A stretch of 64,000 nt of DNA from Zunongwangia profunda SM-A87. GTDB taxonomy: Bacteria > Bacteroidota > Bacteroidia > Flavobacteriales > Flavobacteriaceae. The notes under the pieces were generated by a model. It made no database searches. It saw only the letters and a list, made by a program, of their open reading frames with translations, and had not been told where the DNA came from. The DNA is taken from positions 3,106,001 to 3,170,000 of the forward strand of contig NC_014041.1 of NCBI RefSeq assembly GCF_000023465.1, read 5' to 3'. Below are positions 16,778-25,523 of the stretch, in pieces (position 1 is the stretch's first letter; every line of letters starts with the position of its first letter). A program made the position numbers and the translations under genes.

Positions 16778-18419
16778 TTTGTATCAAACTTGGTTGAACA
16801 TTTATTTGCGCTTCCGGGATATACTCAATAACCCGATTAGCGCTGGCCGGAATTTCAAAACGAGGATTGTTTCCATTTAAATGTGTACCGGGGTAGCGTC
16901 TGTTCATTGTTCGTCCATTACGAAAAACATCAAATTTACGATGGCCTTCATAAGCAAGTTCCATCCTGCGCTCTTGTAAAACCACATCCAGAATATTCAT
17001 CCCGTCAGGAAAGTTAGATACATCATCATAGGCTGCTATGCCTGCCCGGGTACGTATCACATTTACATCATCCAGTGCATTCCCAACCTGATTCAATTTC
17101 GCATATGCTTCAGCTCGGTTTAAGTACATCTCTGCTAAACGCGATACTACCGGAGACCATAATTGAGGTACGTCATCCTGCAATGAACATTTCAGAATAA
17201 AAAATTTAGGATACCCATTACGTTTTACCATGTCGTAATCCTTAATTACATATTGCTTACTACCAGATGTTGTGGTATAAAAATAAAGTGTTTGCGACCC
17301 GTTTTCTTCATCAGAAACTAAATAATCTGTTCCATTGTCTGAAAAATAAGTCTTACCTCCCTGCTCAAAAGTTCTTTTAAATACATATTGATAATTTTCA
17401 TTTATCCAATACACTACTGGAATTCGATCTCCATTATCATCAGTAAGATATTGCGGATCAATAAATTCTAATCTTTTATCTGAAGGATTTTTTCGTAACA
17501 GGTTAAGAAAATCACTTGATGCATACATTTCTCCCCATCCGCTGCCAAGTATATTTGCATAAAGTGACCCCACTGTATAATATCCATGATTATAATCTGA
17601 TTCTTCTAAGAATTTGAAACAAAAAATAGTTTCGGGATTATCATCTGGATTGAGCCTGGTATAATCAGGAAGTTGATCTGTAGAAAGCAAATTATATCTA
17701 CCCGAAGAAATCACTTTATTGGCGTATTCAATAGATTTTTGATTTTCTTCCATATACAAATACACTCTGGACAACAGCGCCTGAGCTGCTTCCTTTGTGG
17801 CATAGCTATTAGATTTATTTACACTCATTAAAGATTCAGCCTTTAACAGATCGGCCAACACCTGATCGTATACCTCCCCTACGGTGTTTCGATCTGGTAG
17901 ATCATCTATTTGCGAGCTCAATTTTAAAGGTACCCCTAAATTATCCCGTCCCTGGTTATAAGGTCTTCCAAAAACATTTACCAGTTCAAAATAGGCATAA
18001 GCTCTTAAATAATAATTTTCTCCAATGAGCTGATCTGTTTCTTCAGACTCTCCTTCAGTAGTCAGCGCTATCATTTTATTACATCCCACAATAGCCTGAT
18101 ATCCTGAGGTCCAAAAATTATTTACACGACCGCTAGTTGCTAAATTATTGTAATTATACGTAAAAAATAATGCATCTGTTGTAGTACCACTCAAGGCAAC
18201 GTTATCCCCCGGGTATTCTGCTATTCGATGAAATTGAGAAGCAAAGCCATTTCCGTCGGCATCACCTTTTAAAATGGCATAATTTCCCAGCGTTGCTGCG
18301 GCTATTCCTCCCTCTCCGGATAATAATTCTTCTGAGGCAATTGAATCGTAGGGAAATCTTTCAACCTCACAACTCATAAGAGTCAGACTGATGAATAGAA
18401 GTATTAGTATATTTTTCAT
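16770..18419 (-). CDS. SusD/RagB-family surface glycan-binding lipoprotein
   Basis: A 549-residue lipoprotein (lipobox TLMSC, residues ~13-17). Typical SusD/RagB features are present: an alpha-helical TPR scaffold with NYYLRAYAYFELVNVFGRPY, QALLSRVYLYMEENQKSIEY, the RLAEMYLNRAEAYAK helix, and the C-terminal segment with LQERRMELAYEGHRKFDVFR and the final I-P-x-x-x-I-N motif (IPEAQINVQPSL). It caps the partner SusC pore and binds the oligosaccharide. It starts 18 bp after the susC stop. Length is normal for the family. Confidence 0.95.
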   Translation of the reverse strand: MKNILILLFISLTLMSCEVERFPYDSIASEELLSGEGGIAAATLGNYAILKGDADGNGFASQFHRIAEYPGDNVALSGTTTDALFFTYNYNNLATSGRVNNFWTSGYQAIVGCNKMIALTTEGESEETDQLIGENYYLRAYAYFELVNVFGRPYNQGRDNLGVPLKLSSQIDDLPDRNTVGEVYDQVLADLLKAESLMSVNKSNSYATKEAAQALLSRVYLYMEENQKSIEYANKVISSGRYNLLSTDQLPDYTRLNPDDNPETIFCFKFLEESDYNHGYYTVGSLYANILGSGWGEMYASSDFLNLLRKNPSDKRLEFIDPQYLTDDNGDRIPVVYWINENYQYVFKRTFEQGGKTYFSDNGTDYLVSDEENGSQTLYFYTTTSGSKQYVIKDYDMVKRNGYPKFFILKCSLQDDVPQLWSPVVSRLAEMYLNRAEAYAKLNQVGNALDDVNVIRTRAGIAAYDDVSNFPDGMNILDVVLQERRMELAYEGHRKFDVFRNGRTMNRRYPGTHLNGNNPRFEIPASANRVIEYIPEAQINVQPSLIQND

Positions 18420-18436
18420 TTTATTGGTTTTTTAGA

Positions 18437-21364
18437 TTAAAATGACACGTTTAGTCCAAAGGCTAAACGTTTTGAAACTGGATACTGGGAACTAGCATAG
18501 CCATCGATCCCTACTTCAGGATCTGTACCTGAAAAATCTGTAAGGGTAAGCAAATTATCTCCGGTGATATACAGCTCAAAACTGCCCAGTTTGAGATTGT
18601 TTAACCATACTTTTGGAAAGCTATATCCCAAACGGATGTTTCGCATTCTTAAGTAACTTGCGTCCTCAAGATATCTCGAAGAGGTTTTGTTAGAAAGGTT
18701 ATTCCCTCCATAAAGTGCCTGAGGATGAGTAGCCATATCGCCAGGCTCTTCCCATCTGCTCCAGCCGTCTTGTAACACTTGTTGGTTATAGGTTGGGTAG
18801 GCACCATCTGCATCATACAATTCCCTACTCGAGTGATAAATGTAGCCTCCTTTTGAGAAATTGAAGTTGGCGCTAAGGGAAAAACCTTTATAATGCATCA
18901 TTGAACTAAAACCGCCATAAAAATCGGGAGTAGATGTTCCTACGATCTGTTTGGTTGCTGCATTATAGTCTGTAGTTTCGCTGCGCTCGCCGTTCTCTGG
19001 GTCTACTACCTCCCAAAGTGGGCTACCCGTATCTGGATCTACTCCCAGCCATTTACGCATAAACCAGGTATTATAGTCCTCTCCTACTCTAGATAACTTA
19101 GTGCCCCGATCTATATCTGCATCTTCAAATAACTCGGTTACCTCATTGCTGTTTGTTCCAATATTCCCGGTAAGTGTCCAACCAAATCCATTTTGAGTAT
19201 GGGGAAAAATAGTTACTGAAAGATTGGCTTCAAAACCTTTATTCTCCACCCCTCCAATATTTTCATAATAGCCATTATACCCGCTGGTTGATGGCAGACT
19301 CACATAGTATAGTAAATCTGAGGTATCTTTATTATAATACTCCAACGACAAAGCTATCCGGTCATAGAATCGCGTATCTATACCAATATTGGTTTGATAA
19401 GATATTTCCCAGGCTAAGTCATCATTACCATATTGATATGGTGAAGGAGCAGCAAGACCGTTATAGGTACTCTGCAGACTGTATAAATCGTATTGAGGAT
19501 ATAATGCTGCAGGCCTGTTACCTACCGCACCATAACTGGCTCTAAGTTTTAATTGATCGATAGTTTCGACATTAAAAAAGCTTTCATTATGAATATTCCA
19601 TCCCAGGCTTCCAGAATAAAAGGTTCCATATTGATTATCCTTACCAAAATTTGAAGCTCCGTCTCTACGTACAGAAAATTGGGCTAAGTATCGATTGTCA
19701 TACCCGTAGTCTGCATTAAATAATACCGATTGAAGAGCTGAATCATTGGTTGTTCCGGATACCGCTCCTGGAGTTGCGGCATTGTCAAGAATACTGGTAC
19801 CCGAGACGATTCCATAACCGGTTGCACCATTAGACGCGTATTTATAATCCTGATATTCATAAGCCAGAAGCGTGTTAAGTCGATGAGCCCCAAAGTCCTT
19901 TGAATACTTGAGCATTTGATTGGTGAAGTTGGTAATACGTTTGTTACTATATTTATACAACTGACCATTATTAGCAAGACCGGCCGTAGATTTTGGATCT
20001 GTATAACTCATACCATCGGCATAGTAAAATGTCACACTATTTGTTGAAATGAACTTGAGATCAGGCAGGATCTGGTATTCCAAATCCATATTTGAAAACA
20101 GGTTAAATTCTCTACTATTACTATAGTCAAATTGTAGATTGTACAGATAGTTAGCATTATCCCGGCCATACCAAACCTGTGCGTTTTGCAAATTCTGTGG
20201 ATTGATAATCTCGCCTTCCTCATCTGTAGGAAGATCCCATGGCATATAGGTATATAAGGCGTATAGCGAATGTTGTCTATTGTTGCGTTTATTGTAATTT
20301 ACCGCTACTTTTGGTTTTAAGGTAAGTTTATCTCCCACCTTATAGTCATGATTAAGACGTGCACTTACCCGATCATATTTATAGCCCTTTAGTGTGCCGG
20401 TTTCATTATAATATCCTAATGATAAAAATGTTTTTGATTTGTCATTTCCTCCCGTAAAACTTAGATTGTGATCCTGAATCACACCGGTTTGTGTCCCATT
20501 TTCAAACCAGTCGTAGTCATTCGTTAGCACGCCCTCGTCTACTCCTTCGGGAATGCTGTTAGGATTACCAAAAGACTGGTAGTAATCATACAACTGCCTG
20601 GAATTCATCGTTTCAAAATTGCCATTATTGAAATAACTATACCCTAGCCTTGAAGAAACTCTAAGCGTATTTTGATCAAGCCTGGCTTGTTTTGTAGTAA
20701 CCACCACTACCCCATTTGCTCCTCGAGAACCATACAATGCTGTCGCTGAAGCATCTTTTAATACCGAAATACTTTCTACCTCATTTGGGTTTAGGTTGGG
20801 CGTGCCGTGAACAATTACGCCATCAACCACCCATAATGGATTAGTACCTCCATTTATAGAAGTAAGTCCCCGAATACGTAATGAAGGCAAGGATCCTGGT
20901 TGCCCTGACCCCTGAACCACCTGAACTCCGGCAGCTTTACCCTGTAACATGGTTGAAACATCTGAAGTAGTGACATCCGTAAGTTCATCTGATGTCACTT
21001 CAGAAACAGCCGAAGTTATACTTGATTTCTTTTGCTCGGTATATCCTACTACAAGGATCTCATCAAGTTCTGAAGTAGATGGCTGCAGACTTACATTAAT
21101 AATACGATCATTAGAAATAGTAACTTCTTTGGGAGAAAAGCCGAGATAACTGAACACCAGTACCTCACCAACATCTCCCATTATGTTATAATTTCCATCA
21201 AAATCGGTCACCGCCCCTATAGAAGTGCCCTTAACTTGGACAGTAACTCCGGGAATTGGTGATCCTGAATCTGAATCGGTCACCACACCCGTTATTTCGT
21301 TTTGCGAGAAGGCAGCACCTACTAGAAACAAAGCGAAAAACAAATTGCTTAAAAGTTTAATCAT
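18437..21364 (-). CDS. SusC/RagA-family TonB-dependent outer-membrane transporter
   Basis: A 975-residue outer-membrane receptor. Signal peptide (1-20), CarboxypepD_reg-like domain (about 22-98: ITGVVTDSDSGSPIPGVTVQ), the TonB-box region ILVVGYTEQKKSSI near 106, plug domain with LQGKAAGVQVVQGSGQPGSL, NPLWVVDGVIV and VLKDASATALYGSRGANGVV, then a 22-strand barrel ending in aromatic F at the C terminus. It imports oligosaccharides bound by SusD, powered by TonB-ExbBD. Its ~660-bp upstream gap carries palindromes that are probably the operator of the LacI protein encoded at 24372-25418. Substrate is inferred as a GalNAc-type glycan from the neighbours. Confidence 0.96.
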   Translation of the reverse strand: MIKLLSNLFFALFLVGAAFSQNEITGVVTDSDSGSPIPGVTVQVKGTSIGAVTDFDGNYNIMGDVGEVLVFSYLGFSPKEVTISNDRIINVSLQPSTSELDEILVVGYTEQKKSSITSAVSEVTSDELTDVTTSDVSTMLQGKAAGVQVVQGSGQPGSLPSLRIRGLTSINGGTNPLWVVDGVIVHGTPNLNPNEVESISVLKDASATALYGSRGANGVVVVTTKQARLDQNTLRVSSRLGYSYFNNGNFETMNSRQLYDYYQSFGNPNSIPEGVDEGVLTNDYDWFENGTQTGVIQDHNLSFTGGNDKSKTFLSLGYYNETGTLKGYKYDRVSARLNHDYKVGDKLTLKPKVAVNYNKRNNRQHSLYALYTYMPWDLPTDEEGEIINPQNLQNAQVWYGRDNANYLYNLQFDYSNSREFNLFSNMDLEYQILPDLKFISTNSVTFYYADGMSYTDPKSTAGLANNGQLYKYSNKRITNFTNQMLKYSKDFGAHRLNTLLAYEYQDYKYASNGATGYGIVSGTSILDNAATPGAVSGTTNDSALQSVLFNADYGYDNRYLAQFSVRRDGASNFGKDNQYGTFYSGSLGWNIHNESFFNVETIDQLKLRASYGAVGNRPAALYPQYDLYSLQSTYNGLAAPSPYQYGNDDLAWEISYQTNIGIDTRFYDRIALSLEYYNKDTSDLLYYVSLPSTSGYNGYYENIGGVENKGFEANLSVTIFPHTQNGFGWTLTGNIGTNSNEVTELFEDADIDRGTKLSRVGEDYNTWFMRKWLGVDPDTGSPLWEVVDPENGERSETTDYNAATKQIVGTSTPDFYGGFSSMMHYKGFSLSANFNFSKGGYIYHSSRELYDADGAYPTYNQQVLQDGWSRWEEPGDMATHPQALYGGNNLSNKTSSRYLEDASYLRMRNIRLGYSFPKVWLNNLKLGSFELYITGDNLLTLTDFSGTDPEVGIDGYASSQYPVSKRLAFGLNVSF

Positions 21365-21574
21365 AATTTACGCTGTTTAATTGATTGAGTGATTTTGTAC
21401 ATCATGTTATCTGAGGCTTATAGTTGTTTTAATTCTTAAATTTCATTAGCTGGGTGTAGATATCTAGACAAAAGTTTTTCCATATGAGCTTATAAAAACG
21501 GGAAAGGCCAATAGTTTGATTTTTCTCTGCCTATATCCGTATAAGAAATTTAGAAATCACTTTAGGAGCAAGAC

Positions 21575-21606
21575 AATTAAAAGTGTTCTCGAGCACACTT
21601 TTAATT
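21575..21606. promoter_or_regulatory. LacI-type operator palindrome A
   Basis: A 32-bp palindrome with one mismatched position pair, core GTGTTCTCGAGCACAC and flanks AATTAAAA/TTTTAATT. It lies 211 bp upstream of susC. The right half, GAGCACA, is identical in operator B. No T-run follows on either strand, so a terminator is less likely. Confidence 0.6.
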
Positions 21607-21815
21607 AAAAAATTTTATTTAGATCTAAAGCATCAATAGTATTTGTATTTATACCATAAGAATATCATTTTGATTGTGGATTTGGCGATTTGTTCCGCTC
21701 TATTTTTAAAACTTAAATCGGAGTCCGTCCATAACAGATAAACTTATTCTCCAATTTAAAAAAGCTATGCTAGCTTCTTTTATTTGTTAATATTTTACTA
21801 ATCTAATAAATTAAT

Positions 21816-21845
21816 ATTAATTATGTGTTCGAGCACATAATTAAT
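21816..21845. promoter_or_regulatory. LacI-type operator palindrome B
   Basis: A 30-bp palindrome, core ATGTGTTCGAGCACAT with one mismatched position pair and flanks ATTAATT/AATTAAT. It shares the consensus TGTGCTC|GAGCACA with sites A and C. Confidence 0.6.
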
Positions 21846-22022
21846 TTATGTTAAAGTTTAATTTTTTAATAGGTTCGAATACAAAGCATTTTTCGTCATG
21901 TTTGAAAACATAATTTTTCTACATATATCTATACATGAAAAATCGTAAAAAATGTTAATACTATTTTTTTCAAAAAGATTTTTAAACTATAATTACCCAT
22001 CATTAGGCTTAATTACAGAGTT

Positions 22023-23138
22023 CTATAATCGTTTTGATTTCAATATAGATTTGCTAAGTTTTAGGATATCTGGGTATTGATCTTCAAAGCTTTCGATAAG
22101 TTTAAACTGGTTTTTTGCACGATCGAGATTGTGCTCAGCATAAGAAGTTTTGTAGTACACATCACCTGCCAGATAATCAGTCAAAAATCGTAATCCCATG
22201 ATAAAGATTATCGTTTTTGCCCCTAATGGTAAAAATTCGATTTCTAAATCTGATAATGAGTGCTGTAATTCCTCTAAAAAGCCCTTAAGGTAGGCCTCAT
22301 AATATTTCACATTGAATTTGACCAGGCTCAAATCCTTCTCATCTTCTTCCGCGGTATTACAGATCGTTCTAATGGCATCACCAAAATCATTATGAACGAT
22401 ACCGGGCATTACTGTATCGGTATCAATAACACACAAACCTTTATTATTTCTATCGAAAAGGGCATTAGAAATTTTGGTATCATTATGTGTTACCCTAGTA
22501 GGTATTTTACCTTCATCTTTTAATTGCTGTAAAATTACCATTTCTGTCTGCAATGAATGCACACATTCGATTTGCGAAACTGCCTTTTCTAAGCGTTCCG
22601 TACAAGCCTTATCTCTTGCTTTTTCAAATTGTATTAATCTTTTAGGAACATCGTGAAAGCCAGGAATAATTTCTACTAGCTGGCCGGCATCAAAATCGCT
22701 GGTCTGACTAATAAATTTACCGAATAACTTTCCTCCCTCGTAGGCAATTTCTTTATCGGTAACGGTATCGTAAGAAATACTGTCTTTGATGTAATATGTT
22801 AAATTCCAATAATTATCAAAAGCATCCTGATAAAAATAAGCCCCTTTCCGTGTTGGCAGAAAAGTAAGCACATGTCTATATTTTTCTTTGGCAGTGAGTT
22901 TTGGAAATTGACTAGCCAGGTGTTTACTAATTTTTACTTTGTTATTGACCAGTGCCGGAACATTATGAAATACTTCATCATTAATACGCTGCAATACAAA
23001 ATTGTGAGCTCCAGAAGTACCGATAAAGTACGTATCATTAATATGACCACTAGAAAATTCCTGTATTTCTTCAATGGTACAGTTGTGGTTAAAAGCATTA
23101 AAAACCGAAGCTATTAACTCCTTTTTATTTAATCCCAT
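22023..23138 (-). CDS. NahK-like sugar 1-kinase (aminoglycoside phosphotransferase fold)
   Basis: A 371-residue kinase of the APH/choline-kinase fold. The N lobe has the family opening SSGHINDTYFI and FVLQRINDEVFHNVPALVNN; the catalytic loop is THNDTKISNALFD and the metal-binding aspartates are in CVIDTDTVMPGIVHNDFGDA. This is the pattern of N-acetylhexosamine 1-kinases (NahK) and relatives in Bacteroidota, which make HexNAc-1-phosphate from GalNAc or GlcNAc and ATP. Its ATG overlaps the restored end of the nucleotidyltransferase gene by 10 nt, so the two are co-translated. Substrate is an inference from family and from the GH109 gene nearby; a related hexose kinase is possible. Confidence 0.78.
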   Translation of the reverse strand: MGLNKKELIASVFNAFNHNCTIEEIQEFSSGHINDTYFIGTSGAHNFVLQRINDEVFHNVPALVNNKVKISKHLASQFPKLTAKEKYRHVLTFLPTRKGAYFYQDAFDNYWNLTYYIKDSISYDTVTDKEIAYEGGKLFGKFISQTSDFDAGQLVEIIPGFHDVPKRLIQFEKARDKACTERLEKAVSQIECVHSLQTEMVILQQLKDEGKIPTRVTHNDTKISNALFDRNNKGLCVIDTDTVMPGIVHNDFGDAIRTICNTAEEDEKDLSLVKFNVKYYEAYLKGFLEELQHSLSDLEIEFLPLGAKTIIFIMGLRFLTDYLAGDVYYKTSYAEHNLDRAKNQFKLIESFEDQYPDILKLSKSILKSKRL

Positions 23139-24078
23139 AATTGTACCGGATAAATTTCTTTTTCTTTTAATTTTTTAATTTCTTTTAATTTTTTAATTTC
23201 TTTCTCTGCGATGATTTTATCCTCTTTGTAAGTCACTCCAAACCACTTCTCAGAAGTGCTTAATACTTCTACCTTTACATTATCAGATTGTAACATTTCG
23301 TTGACTACGGTAGGAATAAAAATTCAGCTTTTATATTGCCACTACTTCGTTCAAGAAAGTTATAAAAAAGCTCCCATCCAAATTCAAAGCATTTTGGTGT
23401 GAAACCCCAAAAATTCATAGACACGAAAGTATTTGGATCAATTGGCTCTAGCAAGCCTTCTTCAGTTTTTACAAGAATGCCTTCTCCACTCTTTTCAATG
23501 TGTGTACGTTCGGTGACCTCTTCCAGATACCCCGATTTCGAAACTTTACACTCCCCCCTAGAAACATATCCATGATCTGAAACCGTATTTTTAAGCTGAA
23601 AAGCAACCATCTTAAAATTATAAGAATCGCTACTTTCCTTATTAAGTGCATTTGCCATCGTGATAAACGATTGGCGCCCATAAAAATCATCTGCATTAAT
23701 AATTGCAAAGTTTTCTTTGACCACATCTTTTGCTAAAAGTAATGCGTGTCCCGTACCCCAGGGTTTGGTGCGGTTTGGGTCTACGTATTCATCGGGCACG
23801 CGATCTAATTCCTGAAAGACATAATCTACTGCTGCTTTACCTCGTAATTTAGGCTCAAAAACCTCTTTAAACTCGGCTAATAAATTTTCCCGAATAATAA
23901 ACACGACCTTCTTAAATCCCGCCTGGATAGCATCGTAAATAGAAAAATCAATGATGGTATCCCCCTGCGGAGAAAAAGTATCTAATTGTTTTAAACCTCC
24001 ATATCGACTACCTATTCCGGCAGCGAGTATAACTAATGTAGGTCCTTTTGCTTCTTGTATTTCAGTTGACATAGACAT
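23129..24078 (-). CDS. Sugar-1-phosphate nucleotidyltransferase, frameshifted near its 3' end
   Basis: An NDP-sugar pyrophosphorylase: LVILAAGIGSRYGGLKQLDT, IDFSIYDAIQAGFKKVVFII, YVFQELDRVPDEYV, RTKPWGTGHALLLAKDVV and FAIINADDFYG. It would activate the sugar-1-phosphate made by the kinase gene that follows. As written, translation ends at 23305 (KAEFLFLP, stop). In the next frame the expected C terminus continues as IPTVVNEMLQSDNVKVEVLS, EKWFGVTYKEDK, to a stop at 23129-23131 that overlaps the kinase start. One T missing from a T5 tract at 23318-23322 explains this. Sequencing error or true mutation cannot be told apart here. The frame-restored tail carries an 18-bp tandem duplication. Confidence 0.8.
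23165..23200. repeat. 18-bp tandem repeat, two copies
   Basis: The unit at 23165-23182 is repeated exactly at 23183-23200. In the restored nucleotidyltransferase frame it duplicates six residues (EIKKLK twice) near the C terminus. Confidence 0.8.
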
Positions 24079-24294
24079 GTTTTTTCAGAGATTTGTGTAG
24101 TGTATGAATGGTTTTTCCATCTGCAAGATCCCAATAATTTATTCTTTCTTATAATCTCAGTTAATCGACTACTATTAATAAATTGAAAATCAATATTTTG
24201 TAATCTACAACAATTATTTCCGGAAGATATTTTTGTTAATATCCGGTACAATTTATCTAAAATCAATGTAAAAAGAAAGGATTTTTAAAAAAAA

Positions 24295-24308
24295 TGTGCT
24301 CGAACACA
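24295..24308. promoter_or_regulatory. LacI-type operator palindrome C (TGTGCTCGAACACA)
   Basis: Matches the consensus TGTGCTCGAGCACA at 13 of 14 positions. It lies between the divergent nucleotidyltransferase operon and the lacI gene, 64 bp before the lacI ATG, and fits autoregulation plus control of the second operon. Confidence 0.6.
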
Positions 24309-24358
24309 CACGTTAACATCATCCAGCATGATTCAGATAGTTAATTCATATAGATTAG

Positions 24359-24366
24359 TATATTTG
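24359..24366 (+). promoter_or_regulatory. -7 box (TATATTTG) for the lacI gene
   Basis: A perfect TAnnTTTG match. The ATG at 24372 is so close that the transcript would be nearly leaderless. No TTTG is seen at -33, so confidence is limited. Confidence 0.35.
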
Positions 24367-24371
24367 TGTTA

Positions 24372-25418
24372 ATGAAAAAAAATTACACCATTAAAGATAT
24401 TGCAGAGTTAGCTGGCGTATCTAAAGGCACTGTAGATCGTGTAATTCATAAACGCGGAAAAGTATCTTCTAAAGCATTAGAGCAGGTTAATAAAGTTCTT
24501 GATCAAATTGAGTATAAACCTAACCCTATTGCGAAAAGCCTAAAAAACAATAAAGTTTATAATATTGCTATATTGTTACCAGATGCGGATAACGATCCCT
24601 ATTGGCTCCCCTGCTATGATGCGATAAAGCAGATCGAAAATGAATTTAGTCATTTTGGAATTAAAATAAAAAAAGGAATATTTAATCCCCAATCAACTGA
24701 ATCATTTACTAAATCGGCAGAAATTATCCTTGCAGAAAAGCCGGATGCTATATTAATGGTGCCTTTATTCTATAAAGAAGCAAAGGATTTCGCTAAAAAT
24801 TGTGTGGATGCCAATATTAAGATGGCAACATTTAATAATTATATAAAAGATCAGAAAATTGATCTGCAAATTGGTCAGGATTTATTTCAAAGTGGACGCG
24901 TAGCTGCTAAGCTTTTTAATATGCTATTAGGTACAAAAGCTTCTTTAGCTATTCTACATATTGATGAAGCTTTTCAAAATGCATCCCACATGCAGGAAAA
25001 AGAACTTGGTTTTAAAACCTATTATTTACAAAAAGAATTAGATTACGATATTAGCGTATATAATTTAAAAAAAGAGGCTAAAATTCCTTTTAAAAAAACC
25101 ATTGATCATTTTCTAAAATCTATAACTCCCGTTGATGGGTTGTTTGTCACTACATCAAAGGCTTACCTTTTAGCTAATTGTATGACGGAAAGCTTTTCTA
25201 AACCGTTAATCATAGGTTATGATCTTGTAGCAGAAAATATCGATCATTTAGCACATGATAAAATTGCATTTTTAATTCACCAGGACCCCAAGAAACAGGT
25301 ATACCTAAGCTTAACTAAGCTCATTGAATATTTTTTATTTGGCAAACCCCTGCAGGAATCCTTAAGTCTTCCTATCGATATCATAAATAGTGAAAATTAC
25401 CCACAGTACTTAAAGTAA
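24372..25418 (+). CDS. LacI-family transcriptional regulator of the polysaccharide locus
   Basis: A 348-residue regulator from the ATG at 24372; a GTG two codons earlier is less likely. The LacI helix-turn-helix and hinge are clear: YTIKDIAELAGVSKGTVDRV, then GKVSSKALEQVNKVLDQIEY and KPNPIAKSLKNNK. A periplasmic-binding-protein-like effector domain follows (NIAILLPDADNDPYW, AEKPDAILMVPLFY, IGQDLFQSGRVAAK, PLIIGYDLVAENIDHL). LacI proteins bind short palindromes and release them on binding sugars. A matching palindrome lies 64 bp upstream and two lie before susC. Divergent from the nucleotidyltransferase-kinase operon. Confidence 0.92.
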   Translation: MKKNYTIKDIAELAGVSKGTVDRVIHKRGKVSSKALEQVNKVLDQIEYKPNPIAKSLKNNKVYNIAILLPDADNDPYWLPCYDAIKQIENEFSHFGIKIKKGIFNPQSTESFTKSAEIILAEKPDAILMVPLFYKEAKDFAKNCVDANIKMATFNNYIKDQKIDLQIGQDLFQSGRVAAKLFNMLLGTKASLAILHIDEAFQNASHMQEKELGFKTYYLQKELDYDISVYNLKKEAKIPFKKTIDHFLKSITPVDGLFVTTSKAYLLANCMTESFSKPLIIGYDLVAENIDHLAHDKIAFLIHQDPKKQVYLSLTKLIEYFLFGKPLQESLSLPIDIINSENYPQYLK

Positions 25419-25424
25419 TATTAA

Positions 25425-25523
25425 ATAAATATACCGGAATGGATCAAACAGATGCAAAACTTCTTTGCTGATCCCAGAAGTATGAACACCTATTTCAATT
25501 ATGAAGATTATCCGAAGGAATGA
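25425..25523 (+). pseudogene. Orphan C-terminal coding fragment
   Basis: In the short gap after lacI, one frame reads IPEWIKQMQNFFADPRSMNT then YFNYEDYPKE and a stop at 25521-25523, abutting the stop codon of the next gene. It is in the lacI frame but separated from it by two stops. The composition is protein-like. It is probably the last ~30 codons of a gene otherwise deleted. The family is not recognised. Confidence 0.35.

Larger units (their letters stand above)
21365..22022. other. susC upstream region with an operator array
   Basis: About 660 bp without a gene. It carries two near-perfect palindromes (21575-21606 and 21816-21845) and two weaker copies with the same polarity (centres near 21876 and 21904). 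The centres of the two good copies are 240 bp apart. No clear TAnnTTTG box was found on the minus strand close to susC. Confidence 0.6.

Noticed and set aside
21575..21606. Palindrome A as a terminator of the kinase operon
   Set aside because: No T-run follows on the minus strand, and the core recurs in two other promoter regions, which fits an operator.
21870..21885. GGTTCGAATAC, similar to a tRNA T-loop
   Set aside because: No acceptor, D or anticodon arms can be drawn around it. It fits better as a weak copy of the nearby operator.
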